The translations under genes were made by a program, and so were the position numbers. From positions 1,151,127-1,215,126 of the forward strand of contig VYZB01000169.1 in the NCBI GenBank assembly GCA_013397455.1: a DNA stretch of 64,000 nucleotides, read 5' to 3'. Source of the DNA: Crotophaga sulcirostris (taxonomy: Eukaryota; Chordata; Aves; Cuculiformes; Crotophagidae). Shown here in pieces: positions 14,120 to 27,261 of the stretch. The notes under the pieces were generated by a model. The model was not told the DNA's origin, made no database searches, and was given only the letters and a program-made list of their open reading frames with translations. Every line of letters begins with the position of its first letter. Position 1 is the stretch's first letter.

Positions 14120-17100
14120 ATGCATCCGCATGCAATGTATTTTTTCTGGATCTGAGCATTCTTAGGTTTTTCTCTGGAACTATATTTTAGCTTTTGAAGC
14201 ATTTTTACTGATATAAAATTTGTCTTTCTTGCAACAAATTATTTCTGTGTTTTTTGTTGGATTTTTTTCTCTCTCTGAGAAAATACCTTTTACTTTGTTC
14301 AAAATGCAGCAAAAACAATTGAGAATACACAACAAAACTGGACTCTGACAGATGTTTTGTTAAACTGCAAACAATGAAGGGTACTTTGTTGGAGCTCAGT
14401 GCTGTATTTTAGCCTCGAAGCTCAGAACTGAAGATTTTCACAAGGAGAAGAGCTTTTTTTCAGAACGTGTTTCTTTGATAGTAAGAGAGAGAAAAAAAAA
14501 GAAAATCAAAGTAAGAAGTTTTTCCACGCTCTAAACTGACCTGCCCACTAAAATGGACTAAGGATGAACTCACTCAGATATCCCCAGCTGAGGCATCCTA
14601 CCAGTCAAAATTTACATTTCCAGCTGCACTGGGATCATTCCTTGTGCTCAAGCCAGGCATCTTACAGTCCATTTATGAGCAGAGCGAGGAGTTAGGTGCT
14701 GCTGAAGATGATCTAAAAAGTCAAGACATATTGAGCAGGGAGATCCCACGAGCTGATCAAAGGCACCTCCGACCTCAAGCGTGCGCCTGGAGCTCAGCCC
14801 TGCGCTGCAGCACAGGCATCAGCCCACACATGGAGAGACCCTGAGCTTCTCTATCTCCACTTTGTTAACCTGCCCTGCCTACCCACAACACCCTACTCTG
14901 TCCTTATAACGCCTAAAAACCCAGTGCAGGATCCCAGCTCGGCTGCGGAAGCACTGGTTACTGTAATGGTTTTGCAGCGATTGCTGCTGCAGTGAGTTGG
15001 GTGCTTGTTGGTTTTTGCTGTCATCCCTGCTCGGTCACTGCAGCTGCTGCAGAAATCAAGGTAAAGAGTTTTAAATTTCTGGGTTTTTTGTTTGATTTTT
15101 TAACTTTTACTTTTGTTATTGCTGTAAGATTGCACTATCATTCCAGTAAGTTGCCTTCGCCTCAGTAACTCAGCTGCACGTTGTTCCTCAAGGCAAGCAG
15201 GAACAGGTTGCTTTGGCCAACTGAAGGAAACCTCATTTCTTTCCTGAGTAGTTCACATCACCTCTAACACTGCCTCAAACCAAAAGCGGGGGCCGGTGCT
15301 CCCCTGCTTGCTAAGACGTGTTTGAAGTTTAGATATCACACAGCTCACAGAAGAAGCAAATCAATGTTGGTAAGCTAATGAATTATTTCCACGTTCGTAC
15401 CAATATCTGCAGCAACATGAAAGAAAAATCCCATGCCAGGAAGACTGCAGCTGAAGAGGCAGAGCATGGTGCACAATCTGTCAATATTTTTGAGCTATGA
15501 TTTGATCCTGTAGATAACGGTAGCTACAACACAGCTTAAGAGAACACCTCAAGCAAAACATTTTATCTCACAATACAGTCAACCACTATAATTAACCAGG
15601 TTTGACCAATCTAGCTGGAAGGTAGCAATAATGAATACCCAACCCTACGTGCCATGCCATCAAGGATAACAGCTTTGTAAAGATGGGACTAAACACTTCA
15701 TGAACATGGAATTTACAGATGCAATTTCTGCTGGAGCAGCTGGCTTTCCAGGTATATGCAAATTATGTATATTATGGACATTTTTCCAAATATGAGTATT
15801 CATTTTTTTCACACAGAATTTATCATCTTTGATGAGATGTCTATCAAGAACAGATACACTTCTGAAAGCTTCCTTCCTCACTCAACAACGCTTGAGCCAA
15901 CACCCCCTTTTTAGGTTTCATTCCCTCTTCCTCAATTTAGAGCTTCGCTTCCCCCAGCAAGGGTCAATCTCAATGGTTTTGGGACAATCACAAAGCTCTG
16001 CCCTAAAGTACTTTCCAGCAAATTGGAAATACGCAGCCCTCAAAAATAAAACCATTTTATACTTCACTGTTCTAGTGACGCTCCGGATGATGCCTAAGCG
16101 GGTCAGGGACAATGTGGTTGCATTGCCTGGTGAGGAATACAGCTATCAGCCATTTCAGGTTCTCTGCAGTAAATCTGGAGCCAGTCCAACACCATTCACT
16201 GCTCCTCCTCTGCATTGGCAGTGATTTACCCAACACCCATGCCCAGCCCAGGCTCCCAATTCATTTTTTTCACCCAGTTCATTCAAATCCACCTTTCTCT
16301 CTGGTTTCCCAGCCCTCAGCTACAGCGCTGGGAAAGGACCAGGACCCAAGTCCACGCCATGGACTGATACCATGTGCCCTCCCTGGTTGGTATCCAGCAT
16401 TTCCCTGAGCTCTTGCTGCCAGTGTACACATCCCATTTTCATACTGCGCCATCATTTTTTTGATAAATACTAAGGACAGGTGAAAAAGGAAAATTTGAAC
16501 TAAAACAGAAACAGGGAAGAAAGGAAACTCCTTTTTAAAGACTATAACAACATTATAAGAGGAAGTTTAAGAGAAGAGCACATTGACCCCACAGTCTCTT
16601 CTGCATTCATTCCTACATGAAATATGTTCCTTCTAAACCATATTTGTGTTCTTCAGATAATAACACACCCACAGACAATAACAAAACTCTCATCTTGGAG
16701 AAACAGCAATCTTCTGTCTACATGCAACACATATGCATAAATGCTTAGGAAATAACAGCTGGACTGAAAAGTAACAATCCAGTGTTTTTCTTTCAAACTC
16801 CCTTTGTGGCTTTTTTTTTGGTCCAAGTATGACATCAAGGATCTCAAAACGTTGCTGCAGAGCCACTGGAAACTGGGATACAGCAGCTGTCAGGAGTCAC
16901 CTGGGGAAGCACAGGGCACACAAGGTGACCTCAGTAAGGCACAAGGGCACCAAAAGGTGGAGATTATCTTGGGGTCTAATTTCCAACCTGGCCTAGTGAA
17001 ATACAACAAAATACACACCTCTGATGCAACCTCCATCAAAAAGCTTTCTAAACCCAGTGGGAACTACTGGAAAGAGTTGCTGTGGAGTAGCAAAGATGCC

Positions 17101-19311
17101 TGCAAAAGGCCTTTTCTGTGCTTTCAAAAATGTAATGATGTGCAAAAGGCAAGCTGTGAGAAGTGGATGTTGGTTAGTAGAGCGCCCTAATTGGCAATGA
17201 GTTAGAATTTAAGGGGCTTTTATCACAAGGTTAAGAACTTCTTAGTAACTAAACAATGTTGACAAGATAAAACCATTTTGATGGAATGCATGTTTTCTCT
17301 CTCTTTGACATATTTGTATTACAAATTGACCTGTCCACATTGATGATAATAAAGATCTAGAAGAGTACACTGTTGTTTTTTCAGCTAGGCTTTCACATCT
17401 GCCAACCTGCTACTCTCCCATTAGGGAAGACAACAGGAATGCCAAGTGACATGCCTAATTCTAATGACCTCCAGTCAGATAAGGTTCCAGAAGTTACATC
17501 CAAAAATCACTCGTCTGAGTCTATTTAAAGTATGACTCAGCTAGGTGATGTGCTTGCCAATTCACCAGACTATCTCCATGCTGATTAATTAGATGCATGC
17601 TCTGCTTTAGCTCTGATGACAACTAAGTCTTTCATTCATTATCATTTATTGAATCTTTGTGACAACAGAAAGAAAAGACAATGTACAAATATACTTGCCA
17701 GTACTGTATTTTTAGAATGTTAAAATCTCAAGAAATGCGACTTCTAAAGCAGCAAAAGAATGACAAATTGGAAAGCTCTTCGCATTATCAAGGTCATCTG
17801 CAAGCCTATCCAACACTGCAACACTACACCAGAGCATGATGCACTGAAACAGATGTAACAGAGCTTTTGAGAGGATAAATTAGTTTGAGAGTTTCTGATG
17901 TCACTGAATCCTGGTAATTGCGTTCCTTGGCTTGCTGAGCAGCCATCCCCACAGCCTGCTGCCAGCATGCAAAAATGAGTGGTTTGGGTGAATTTCAAGC
18001 AACAAAAGGATCACCCTAATGGGCCACAAATATGAAAAATGTACAGGATTTTGTACCTTAAAACTACTGTTGCAAGCCAAATTCTGGCTCATAATGAAGC
18101 TCAAATTCTCTAAACACTTACAATACTGCAAACCAAAGTGTGTGTTTAAGACAAGGGTTTGAACGATTTTTGAGAAGTTTCTCCTACATTGTGTAATAAA
18201 ATAAAGGAAAAATATATACTTTCCCCAAGCACTAAAGTTTACTTAGAGAGTCCCCAAAATTTCTAAAGTCACAAGCAACAAACTTTGTTTCTAAACTAAA
18301 AACTGATGAGCAATTAACCGCTCTCCATAAAAGTGGAGGTTCTGGGAAAACTGAAGATGGAGAATAAGTCTGATTTTCAGCTTCAGATGGAGAACAACTC
18401 TCCACATACAAAATCCTTCTGGTAGATGCTCATGTTAAGCCTTGGGTTTTGTTACAGTATTTTTGCAGTGTATCGATTACTATCTCTGTTCATTAGCTAA
18501 TATTTTGTACTTGTCTTATTTTCATTGCCTACTTAAAATTCACTGAAGCAAAAACTCATACAAATGACTCCTGGAATTTAGCTTCGAGTTGCTGTGACTT
18601 TGAGAATCCATTGATCCAAATATGCTCCCAAATAACTGCATGTCAAACCTTTATAGCTGGGTTAATTCACTTTATGGCCTTCCTAATGTATGAGGTTTTA
18701 TGTTTTACAGTATATTTGCTGGTTTGAGTGTGCTCTGTTGAATTAAATGCATATGCAGTTCAAACAGGTCCAAGGTGAAAGTTGGGGTTAATTTTAAAGT
18801 ACTTTAAACATTATTATCCAAAGTTGTTTCTTTTTTGTTTTTATGAAAAGCCAGATGTCAAGAAAGGAAACCTTGCAGATGATGCTGAGATACGTATCGA
18901 GATTGAACACCACTGTAATCCACTTACTAACATGGAAACAAAAAACAGAAAACATCACTTCCAGGCAGAATATTCGATAAGGCATCTTTCCCACAGCAAA
19001 CTAACTCAACATTATCACAAGACATTTGAACAGGTTTCAAGCCTGTTTCCTCAGGGTTACAGAGAAACCACATACTCAGGTCTACAATCTGGCCAATTCG
19101 CCAACTTCTCTCCACTGCCATCAACAAGAAGCAGAAAAAATTATCCTAAAAAACAACAAGCCCCCCACACTTTTACCAACCTCCTCATTCGTGTGTATCC
19201 TATGGGGCACAGTAACCTCTAGAAACAAGTCTTCCATAGTATTTTCATGGCATTAAATACAAAAAGGGATTATCTTTGCTGACCAGGTCTGGGAAGACAC
19301 TATTGCCATCA

Positions 19312-19509
<198 letters not shown>

Positions 19510-21492
19510 TTACCTATAATGTAAGGCTACAGACTATCGTCCTGGTTTACCCAGTCAATTTTTCATTAAATGACCTTTGGGGAGTTACACTGACATATCA
19601 TATCTATTGTTAGGTATTTGCTTTGTATCAAGATACAACTGATATTCACATTCCTGCAGCAATTCATGGGCCATGGAGTCAAGAAGGCGAGGACCTTCTT
19701 CCTCCAGTAGCAGCATAGAAGCGCATTTTCTCTTTGCAAATGTATCAAAAAATAAAGAGAAAAACAGAGAAAAGAAAGTCCGTTTTTGCTCTCTCCTCTG
19801 TAGTAAGGACAAAATAGTTTTCCTTGCTTCTAGAACTAGAATGGGTGAGAGTGGATGGTGTATTCAACACTAATGCGTTTTTTTCCAGCCCCTTACAATT
19901 TGTTCCTTGCGCATTCTAAACTTCTAAACTTTTCACAGATTCTACATTTAAAATTAAGAGAGCGTTAGAAGTCGTACATCCAAGCTAGCAAATGGCCAAA
20001 ATCAGACCTAAACATAATGAAAATGTTAGGTTCTCTGGATTTATTGCAGAACATGAAGAAAAGTGCTGAAATGTTACATCTTCCAGGCAGGAAGGCTTTT
20101 TGCTGTAGGGTAGAGAGTATTTTATTTACTATTCTAGTTTTCGTCCATTATATTGAAGCAATTCAAAGTAATAATGCTAAAAAAATGACCCTTCACCTAG
20201 CAAGTAAAAATGTTCAATAGAAGTGAGATCAACCATACCTTTTCAAGATCAATCTTCTAAGGATGGAAATTTCTTTTTGCCTACCTTTGTATTGAAAATT
20301 GATTAACTTTTCATAAGACCAACAAGTTTTTACTAGTGCTTTTGATTTAAGGTCAGGAGGAAAAAAAGAATCAACACAAAACACTCAGCTGCAACAGATT
20401 CAGTAGATTTATGAATCTGACTTTAAAATATAATAAAGTTTTAAATGGAAAAAAACATTGCAATTACCACAGTTGTTAATAGCCCTGCATCCCCACGGCG
20501 CCAAACTACCTGGGCATTTTACACTGCTGGGGCTGGAGAGAAACTATTCGATAGAGTCTGCCAGCAGGCAGCAGACAAAGCAGCTCTAAATAGAGGGGCA
20601 TGGACAATCTGCTGCCACCTTTTTTGCTAAAAACAATTCTGTCATGGAGAATAAACAAATGGGCAAAGACCCTCACCATCTCCCAGAGCCAACTGCTGCC
20701 CTGATGCAGGACTGTCCTCTCTGGAGGGACTCTGCTTCCAGTTTCTCCTTTGGGATGAATACCTCTGCAATGAGCCTCCTAAAGATCCTCCTTCAGGTCT
20801 TAAAAATGACTTTTTTTCTGCAGCAGTGCACATTACCTGCCTCGAGTTTTTCCTTAGACAAGGTTATAGTGCTCGAGAGACTATTTTTCTTTTAAATAAA
20901 ACAAAGAAAATGCACAGCAGCAGCTCAACCAGCAGCCAGAGAGAACGAGATCCCACTGCACCACATTCATTTCAGCTGCCTCTACCCATGGGCAACGAGA
21001 TTCCCACCTTTGGGGGAATTTTAAAGTTGCAGAGAACTTCAAATTAAAGAGCCAATGCAAATCAATCACAAATCTACCTAACAAGGCCACAAAAGCTGTG
21101 TTAAGACTATAACATGGAAAATTAAAGCTGCTCATTACCTAAAAAAAATCCCTTGAAAACTGGGCGAATAAACTGGTCACGTAAAAGCACATTAAAATCA
21201 TCTTGTTAGAGCTAACAAGAAAAATAAAGAATTGACATGCTACACATGAACTGTGAATAGTGCTGCCTTGAGAGCCCCAGAGCTGCCCTGCAGGTGTGTC
21301 CTCAGCCCGGCCAGGACTTCAGCCACGCTCCCACCAGGAGCCCAAGATCAGTGCCATTCAGCACAGGAATAAAACTACCCGTAGCTCACCTACATCCTGC
21401 ATTAAGTGGCATTATTTTGTCTTTTGAGAGGGATTGTGCTGTCAGTTCAGCAATGCTGGTGGCAAGCCTTTGTGGAGAATGACCAGGATGTG

Positions 21493-21589
21493 CCTGGTCT
21501 AGTGGGAGGGGTCCCTGCCCACGGCAGGGCAGTTGGAACTGGATGGACTTTAAGGTTCCTTCCAACCTGAACCATTCTATGATTCTATG
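21493..21589 (+). mobile_element. Short CR1 LINE 3' end inside the FSTL4 intron
   Basis: The fragment runs 'cctggtctagtgggagg', then 'gtccctgcccacggcagg', then 'ttccttccaacctgaacc', and ends 'tctatgattctatg'. The 'ggtctagtgg' form differs from the 'gatccagtgg' form of most other copies here. It is antisense to the gene. Confidence 0.93.
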
Positions 21590-22933
21590 TTTGCATGAGA
21601 TGGCTCCTAGATGAGGGCTGACCTTACTCTGTTCCACCAAATTGAAGCAGGCTCCAGATGTGCCAGCACGGTTATTGATTTTGATAACAGTGAGAAGAAT
21701 TAAAATACCAGTAGCCAAGGTCTACACTTGCTCCTGTGAAAGACCTGAGCTCCAAGCACATCTGCAAATGAAGCCCAGAGCAACTTTGCAGCAGACCTTA
21801 AAGCACTGAATCCTGCTCCTTTAAAATGCAGGTCATATTTGCTTCCTAATGGTAATGGCTTGCAGGCTGCCAAACCTTTATTTCCATGTGAGTTGAGTTT
21901 TAATATCCTGACGGAATAAGTTTCATGTAAAAAGGGGAAAAAACCTGCAGAGTAGAACAGACACTTAGATGTCACTGTGCAAAATCTGGCTTTGAATCCA
22001 TATAAAAGTGTTTTCTTATACCTGCCGTGTCTCTATAAAAAAATCATCACATTTAGATGAAGTATTGTATATATTCATAGCTCTGAGATCTGAGGGAATT
22101 TACGCTGACACTTTGCATTGTGCAGAAAGGATCGTGCATCATGTCAACAGCCTGGGGATTAGAATTCAGTGCAAACTGTCCTACACAGGAGCGAGCCTGG
22201 GGAGGAGCAAGCTGGTGTCTGCCCTCCTGCTTGCTCACAGCTTGCATTTACACGCTGGAGCTGCAACACACTTGCTGTTTGCTGGGAAGGGTGAGTGCAG
22301 ATGAGACACCCCTGCAGAGCAAAGGGTGAAGTGTCAGCTTTGGAAACTGGAACAGGTCCCAGGCAGATATCGGCTTCCAAAAGGCTCTTAAAAGGCATTT
22401 CCTTCTAATTCTTCTCACGGATAACACAGTGAAATGGAAAATACTACATTTTATCACTTCTTGCATAATGCTTTTGTTCATATTTACAAGACTTTTCTCA
22501 GGTTTACTTTGTGTAAAGAGTAAGTTCAGGACACAGACTGAGTGCCTGGGCTGCGCATTTTGGTTCATTTTACCAATAAGATGAATTCCAACAGCACAGC
22601 ATGCCCATAATTAGAAACAACAGTTTTCTCAAGCTTCCATCTTTTCTAGCATTATTAGGTTCTGCTAATCAAGATTTTAGTATCTGCCTAGGCATCCTGG
22701 GAAAAAAAACCTGTTATAAAATATTCCAACTTTGCTGTCACATTACTACATGCTACTGCACAGTCCAGAAGGCAAGGAGGAAGAATTAAGTGATTTCTGC
22801 CTAACTTACACACACCTAAAAGTCCAAACCACTTCTGACCAAGCTGGCAAGCTGGAAATACTTCAGAAGATAATGGTTAGCAGTAAGGAACAGTATCTAT
22901 TTTCTGGAGCAAGGATGGGGCTGGAAAGTTGCC

Positions 22934-22948
22934 TTTTTTTTTTTTTTT
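22934..22948. repeat. Poly-T run of 15
   Basis: Fifteen consecutive T on the plus strand, which is poly-A in the FSTL4 transcript. It lies about 200 bases downstream of the donor at 23157. No retroposed sequence is recognisable beside it. Confidence 0.85.
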
Positions 22949-23151
22949 GTATGTAGAGGAGCTTCAAGTGTTTGAGACAACACCATCCTCCCTGAGATGC
23001 AGACAGAGACTCACACACTGCAGCAGATTTTCCTCCTTTACCTGGTGCCGGCTGGACAGTTACAAACGAGTCAGAGTGCTGCTGCCTTACATTCAATTCA
23101 CACTTTGAAAAATGCAATCCACTTCATAATTCCATTTTCATTGAACAATAA

Positions 23152-23157
23152 ACCCAC
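23152..23157 (-). promoter_or_regulatory. Splice donor GTGGGT after the first EF-hand exon
   Basis: The exon ends CAG and the intron starts GTGGGT on the minus strand. Reading on gives VGLLFNENG, which is unlike any FSTL protein, so the exon ends here. Confidence 0.9.
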
Positions 23158-23348
23158 CTGAGCCAGTTCAGAGCTGCTGAGATGCCCATCACTGTTTATA
23201 TCCAAGCGCTTAAACATAGCTTCAACTAAGAGGCGCTTCTGGGCGGCTCTGTCCTCAGCTGGGCTGCTCGGGGGGCTCTGCTGATGAGCCTGCAGGTCCA
23301 GGAGGATGGTTTTGAGCCGGCTGTAGTCTGCCATTGTACACGTGTCAC
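23158..23348 (-). CDS. FSTL4: FSTL4 internal coding exon: post-Kazal segment and first EF-hand
   Basis: This is a 191-base internal exon of a follistatin-related secreted glycoprotein. On the minus strand it is bounded by a 'ttatctttcag' acceptor and a CAG|GTGGGT donor. Two exon bases complete a split Gly codon (phase 1), and 63 codons follow. The segment starts GDTCTMADYSRLK, which in FSTL4/FSTL5 directly follows the Kazal domain. A Ser/Pro-rich linker comes next (about residues 21-35), then a helix (AAQKRLLVEAMFKRL), then the loop DINSDGHLSSSE. That loop is a complete canonical EF-hand, with D, N and D at positions 1, 3 and 5, Gly at 6 and Glu at 12, so calcium binding is expected. From memory, the LSSSELAQ ending is shared with mammalian FSTL4, whereas FSTL5 differs there; this favours FSTL4. 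The open frame runs past both splice sites, but the flanking residues do not fit the family. The second EF-hand lies on the next exon (19365-19485). Exon identity is very likely; FSTL4 rather than a paralogue is likely. Confidence 0.92.
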
Positions 23349-23374
23349 CTGAAAGATAAGACCACATTACAGGG
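23349..23374 (-). promoter_or_regulatory. Splice acceptor of the first EF-hand exon
   Basis: On the minus strand the sequence reads '...gtggtcttatctttcag' and then exon bases GT. The AG is at 23349-23350. The pyrimidine tract is moderate. This site decides the exon start, because the GDTCT family motif begins exactly here. Confidence 0.88.
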
Positions 23375-25189
23375 CCATGTCCGTTCACCTTGATCTTTTT
23401 AAAGGACTGAGCTCCTAAAGGGAAAAAGAAGGTGCAGCCAAAGGCAGGATGTCTGCATATACAGCAGCACTCAGCTCTGTGCTTGAGGAGCTCCTGGAGT
23501 CGTTACCTTTTGTAATAGCTGGCAGTTTTTCTAAATCCTGCTGTCAAGTATGCTCTGCAGCATGTTTCCTTCTAGATTATAAGGCTTTGGTTACAGACTT
23601 CCACACTCAGCTTCGTAATCCCCACCCATATTAAATTGGTTCTACAATTTTGTAAAGATAAAATAAATTCATCTATCCTGTGATTATAAAGTGAAAAATA
23701 AACCTGGGGAAGCTGATTTTTAGAAAGTGCCACAAGCATAAATAAATGTCACCCTGTGCTAAATGTGGGGCTGATGTTAAGGGATGCTTAAAAGCATCCC
23801 AAGGTGGTATGATGGCCATAGAGAGGACAGTGAGGAGTGCAGGACTGCAGGAAGCCCCTGCAGCTGGGGTGTCAGTGGTGCCTGCGTGCATCACCCCGCT
23901 GCAGACTGACAAAAATGCTTTCCTCAGCCCCTGACCAGGGAAAAAGGTTATTATCACAGAAAAGCCCTCAAGGCACTTGCTCTGAAGTGACACCGGCTTG
24001 GCTGGAGGAATCGGATTGAACCGTCATGACCCTGAAAGCTCCTGCCGTGCCTGCAGCAGCCAGCTCTTCCATGATTCTACTCCAGGGAACACTTTGCTCT
24101 GATTTAAGGGCATCCTCCTAGAGCAGAAACACATCCACCTGCCCAAAGTGGTATAAGATGCCACGGCCCTTTTCTGCTCAACTGCTGTCTGGCAGAGCTT
24201 GGCAGAATGAAGGATGGCAACTGCCTTTTTTTTGTGCAGAGTTGTTTGTTTCAGTGTAGACCAGAGTGGTTGGTGCCCTGCAGGAACCTGGTTGACTTTG
24301 CTTTGGAGCAGATCCAGCCGTGCCACACTGTGTGGGCATCAACCCCACCAACAGTAATGACATGTTCAGCTCTTCTCTGTAATGTATTTTCTCTTTAATG
24401 TAGACACCCTTATTCTCTACGATGGCAGTTTTAAAACAACTTCCTATTTTAATTCATTAATCCTGTTGGATTAAACCTAAGGGAACCTCTACTCATCTCA
24501 CTTTAAGGGACAATACTCTTGTAGACCAGCTCCCCAAACACTTCAAATGTCATTCCTCTGAAAAATAATACAAGACTGGCACACTGACAACTATTGTTCC
24601 TGTCCTTTTCTTGCTCAGTTGCACCAGTTTGGCTCCTCTGGTCCCAACTCCAACTGAAACCCAATTAAAATGCCAGGTGGGAGGCGTTTCTCTGATCTAC
24701 TTTCAAGATTTTTTTTTTTCACCTTCAGCCTTCATATTTTGTGCTCACAGCATCAAAAGCACCATGACTCTAGAAGGCCAGAGAGAACACAGAGGCCAGA
24801 CACACGCTCACCAGTCAGGTCAATGCCCTACTGCTACACGAGCAATAACCACAAGACAAGGCTTATTTTCCACCCTGAACTCAGGCCCTTCTAGTTTTGA
24901 GAGTTTCTCACTGCACAGGGATATTAAGCAGCTGCAAAATTTTTCCTTCCCTCAAAACAGCCCCCAATGAGCTCTTGGTCCCACCTGGGATTAGTCTTAT
25001 TTTAGGGAAAAAACAAGGCTACTCAGGTACTATTAGTTTTGTTTATTATTTCTGCTTTGCTTTTCCCTCCAACCCTGTCATTTGATGGCTGTTGTGAAGG
25101 TAGCATGAAAAAATTTTTTTCTTCCAATCACGTGCTTATTTACAAGAAAAACTGATTGCCATATCCAGCGTAATCAAGCAATTTCACAA

Positions 25190-25769
25190 NNNNNNNNNNN
25201 NNNNNNNNNNNNNNNNNNNNNNNNNNNNNNNNNNNNNNNNNNNNNNNNNNNNNNNNNNNNNNNNNNNNNNNNNNNNNNNNNNNNNNNNNNNNNNNNNNNN
25301 NNNNNNNNNNNNNNNNNNNNNNNNNNNNNNNNNNNNNNNNNNNNNNNNNNNNNNNNNNNNNNNNNNNNNNNNNNNNNNNNNNNNNNNNNNNNNNNNNNNN
25401 NNNNNNNNNNNNNNNNNNNNNNNNNNNNNNNNNNNNNNNNNNNNNNNNNNNNNNNNNNNNNNNNNNNNNNNNNNNNNNNNNNNNNNNNNNNNNNNNNNNN
25501 NNNNNNNNNNNNNNNNNNNNNNNNNNNNNNNNNNNNNNNNNNNNNNNNNNNNNNNNNNNNNNNNNNNNNNNNNNNNNNNNNNNNNNNNNNNNNNNNNNNN
25601 NNNNNNNNNNNNNNNNNNNNNNNNNNNNNNNNNNNNNNNNNNNNNNNNNNNNNNNNNNNNNNNNNNNNNNNNNNNNNNNNNNNNNNNNNNNNNNNNNNNN
25701 NNNNNNNNNNNNNNNNNNNNNNNNNNNNNNNNNNNNNNNNNNNNNNNNNNNNNNNNNNNNNNNNNNNNN
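25190..25769. other. Assembly gap (580 N)
   Basis: A run of 580 N. The sequence is unknown and nothing should be annotated across it; any open frame spanning it is an artefact. Confidence 1.
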
Positions 25770-25812
25770 GAAGTTTAAGTCCGTGCCCTCTAGTTCTGTC
25801 ACTATTGACAAC
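25770..25812 (-). mobile_element. Possible CR1 fragment at the gap edge
   Basis: The sequence 'aagtttaagtccgtgccctc' followed by 'tagttctgtcac' resembles the antisense of the CR1 segment that reads 'gtgacaggatgaggg...' in other copies. It is diverged and cut by the gap, so this is tentative. A repeat here would help explain the gap. Confidence 0.4.
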
Positions 25813-26947
25813 CTCTTTGGCTAACAGGTATCCCTGGCACCAGTCTGATATCATGCACCAGCTTGGAGGATTAACAGGGTGTGATAGTTCCTTGAACACT
25901 GGAGCCTCAGCCAAAACGGAGCACACTGCATTTTTAAACAGAATTTCCAGTATGAACTGTGTGTGACGCTATGGCAAAATATAAGCACCATGTGCAAGGT
26001 GCAGATGTTTGAATCCAAACATTGCATCTCTATTCCAAGTGCACGTGGGATCTGACCAGGTCACCTGCTGGTGATGCACCCGGGTTCTCAACTGCTTTGT
26101 ACGGTGTGAGTTGGGGGACGGGGATTTCCTTCCACTGCGTTATAACCCCCCCATGATTTTTCCATGCTCCTAAACCAAAACCACCACAAAACTGCTCTTC
26201 TCAAACAAATATACACTTATTTGGTCTGCAAGACAGCCCAAGGTAGGTGTGTGTTCATTTGGGGTCTTTCAGAAGGTCACAGCCATGCTGCAGCCTCCAG
26301 CAGATGATTGGCACAAAGAGTGAAATAAAGGAAACCACAGAAGGACAGAGCTGGTGAAAGCCTCTGGCAGCAATTCCCAAATCCTGCTACAAACTCACAA
26401 TACTTTTCCGCCCACCTCTCTACTGCTGTGCCCTTGGTCAGGGACCATCCATCCAGCAGAGCCCCATCCTGGCAGGATAATGCCATTCCACTGGATACAC
26501 AGCAAAGAAAACCAGCAATAAGACAATTATGCCTCCTATTTAAAAAATCAGTTCGGTTTCACACGCTATTAACACCCCCCACAGTTGGAAGGTCGGAAGG
26601 TGCTCTCGGCCCCTGTTAAAACTCCTCCAAAATCTCATTACCTTCACTTCTCTCTGGAGAAAACAACCCTCTCCAGCTCTGCTGGAAGCAGGTCCCTTGG
26701 CATCTCTCCACAGTGTGAATGTGATGGGCTCTGGGGGCTCACACCTTTGAACATTTTCCCTGACATGAGACATCTGAGAGTTAAGGTGACGCACAGGCAG
26801 TTGCTTCAGAGTGCAGCACAGTAAAGCTGCACGTCATGTGCAAGGTGAAGTGTAAAAGCAATAAAGATCTGTCCCAGGGGTGCAAGATTAATAATTTGTG
26901 CTTCTTTGGCTGAACACGAAGACTGATAGGAAAACGCACTAAAACTG

Positions 26948-26994
26948 TAATATATATGCATATGTGCGTATACAGATATATCTATAATATATAG
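26948..26994. repeat. TA/TG-rich alternating simple repeat
   Basis: Imperfect alternating purine-pyrimidine tract ('taatatatatgcatatgtgc' and on to 'ataatatatag'). Confidence 0.7.
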
Positions 26995-27133
26995 ACTTAA
27001 TACTACTGCAGTGGAAAAACTGGGGGAAAACCACTCCAGGTCCAAAGAAATACTCTGTTTGACCCAAAACTATGACTTTATAGTAAATCTGGCTCAAGTG
27101 TTAGTTCCAAAATCATCCGTACTTGGGATGTTT

Positions 27134-27261
27134 GAATCACAGAATGGTGGAGGTTGGAAGGGCTCCCTGGAGACCACCACATCCAACCCCCCAAGCAGGC
27201 TGTAAAGGAACTCATCCAGGCAGGTTTTGAATACCTCCAAAGAAGGAGATTCTTTGAGCTG
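27134..27261 (-). mobile_element. CR1 LINE 3' fragment, different subfamily
   Basis: On the plus strand it starts 'gaatcacagaatggtggagg' and contains 'ctcatccaggcaggttttga' and 'ctccaaagaaggagattct'. These are hallmarks of a second avian CR1 subfamily, without the 'gggcagggacacc' block of the other copies. Confidence 0.88.

Noticed and set aside
16804..17190. 128-codon plus-strand open frame
   Set aside because: It is antisense to the gene, has no recognisable domain, and does not stand out from the other chance frames.
23781..23800. Hairpin-like 9+9 inverted repeat with a two-base spacer
   Set aside because: The loop is too small for a stable hairpin as drawn, and short inverted repeats like this are expected by chance. 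There is no terminator context in a vertebrate intron.
25140..25926. Two minus-strand frames of 223 and 250 codons
   Set aside because: Most of their length is N, and they exist only because the gap contains no stop codons.
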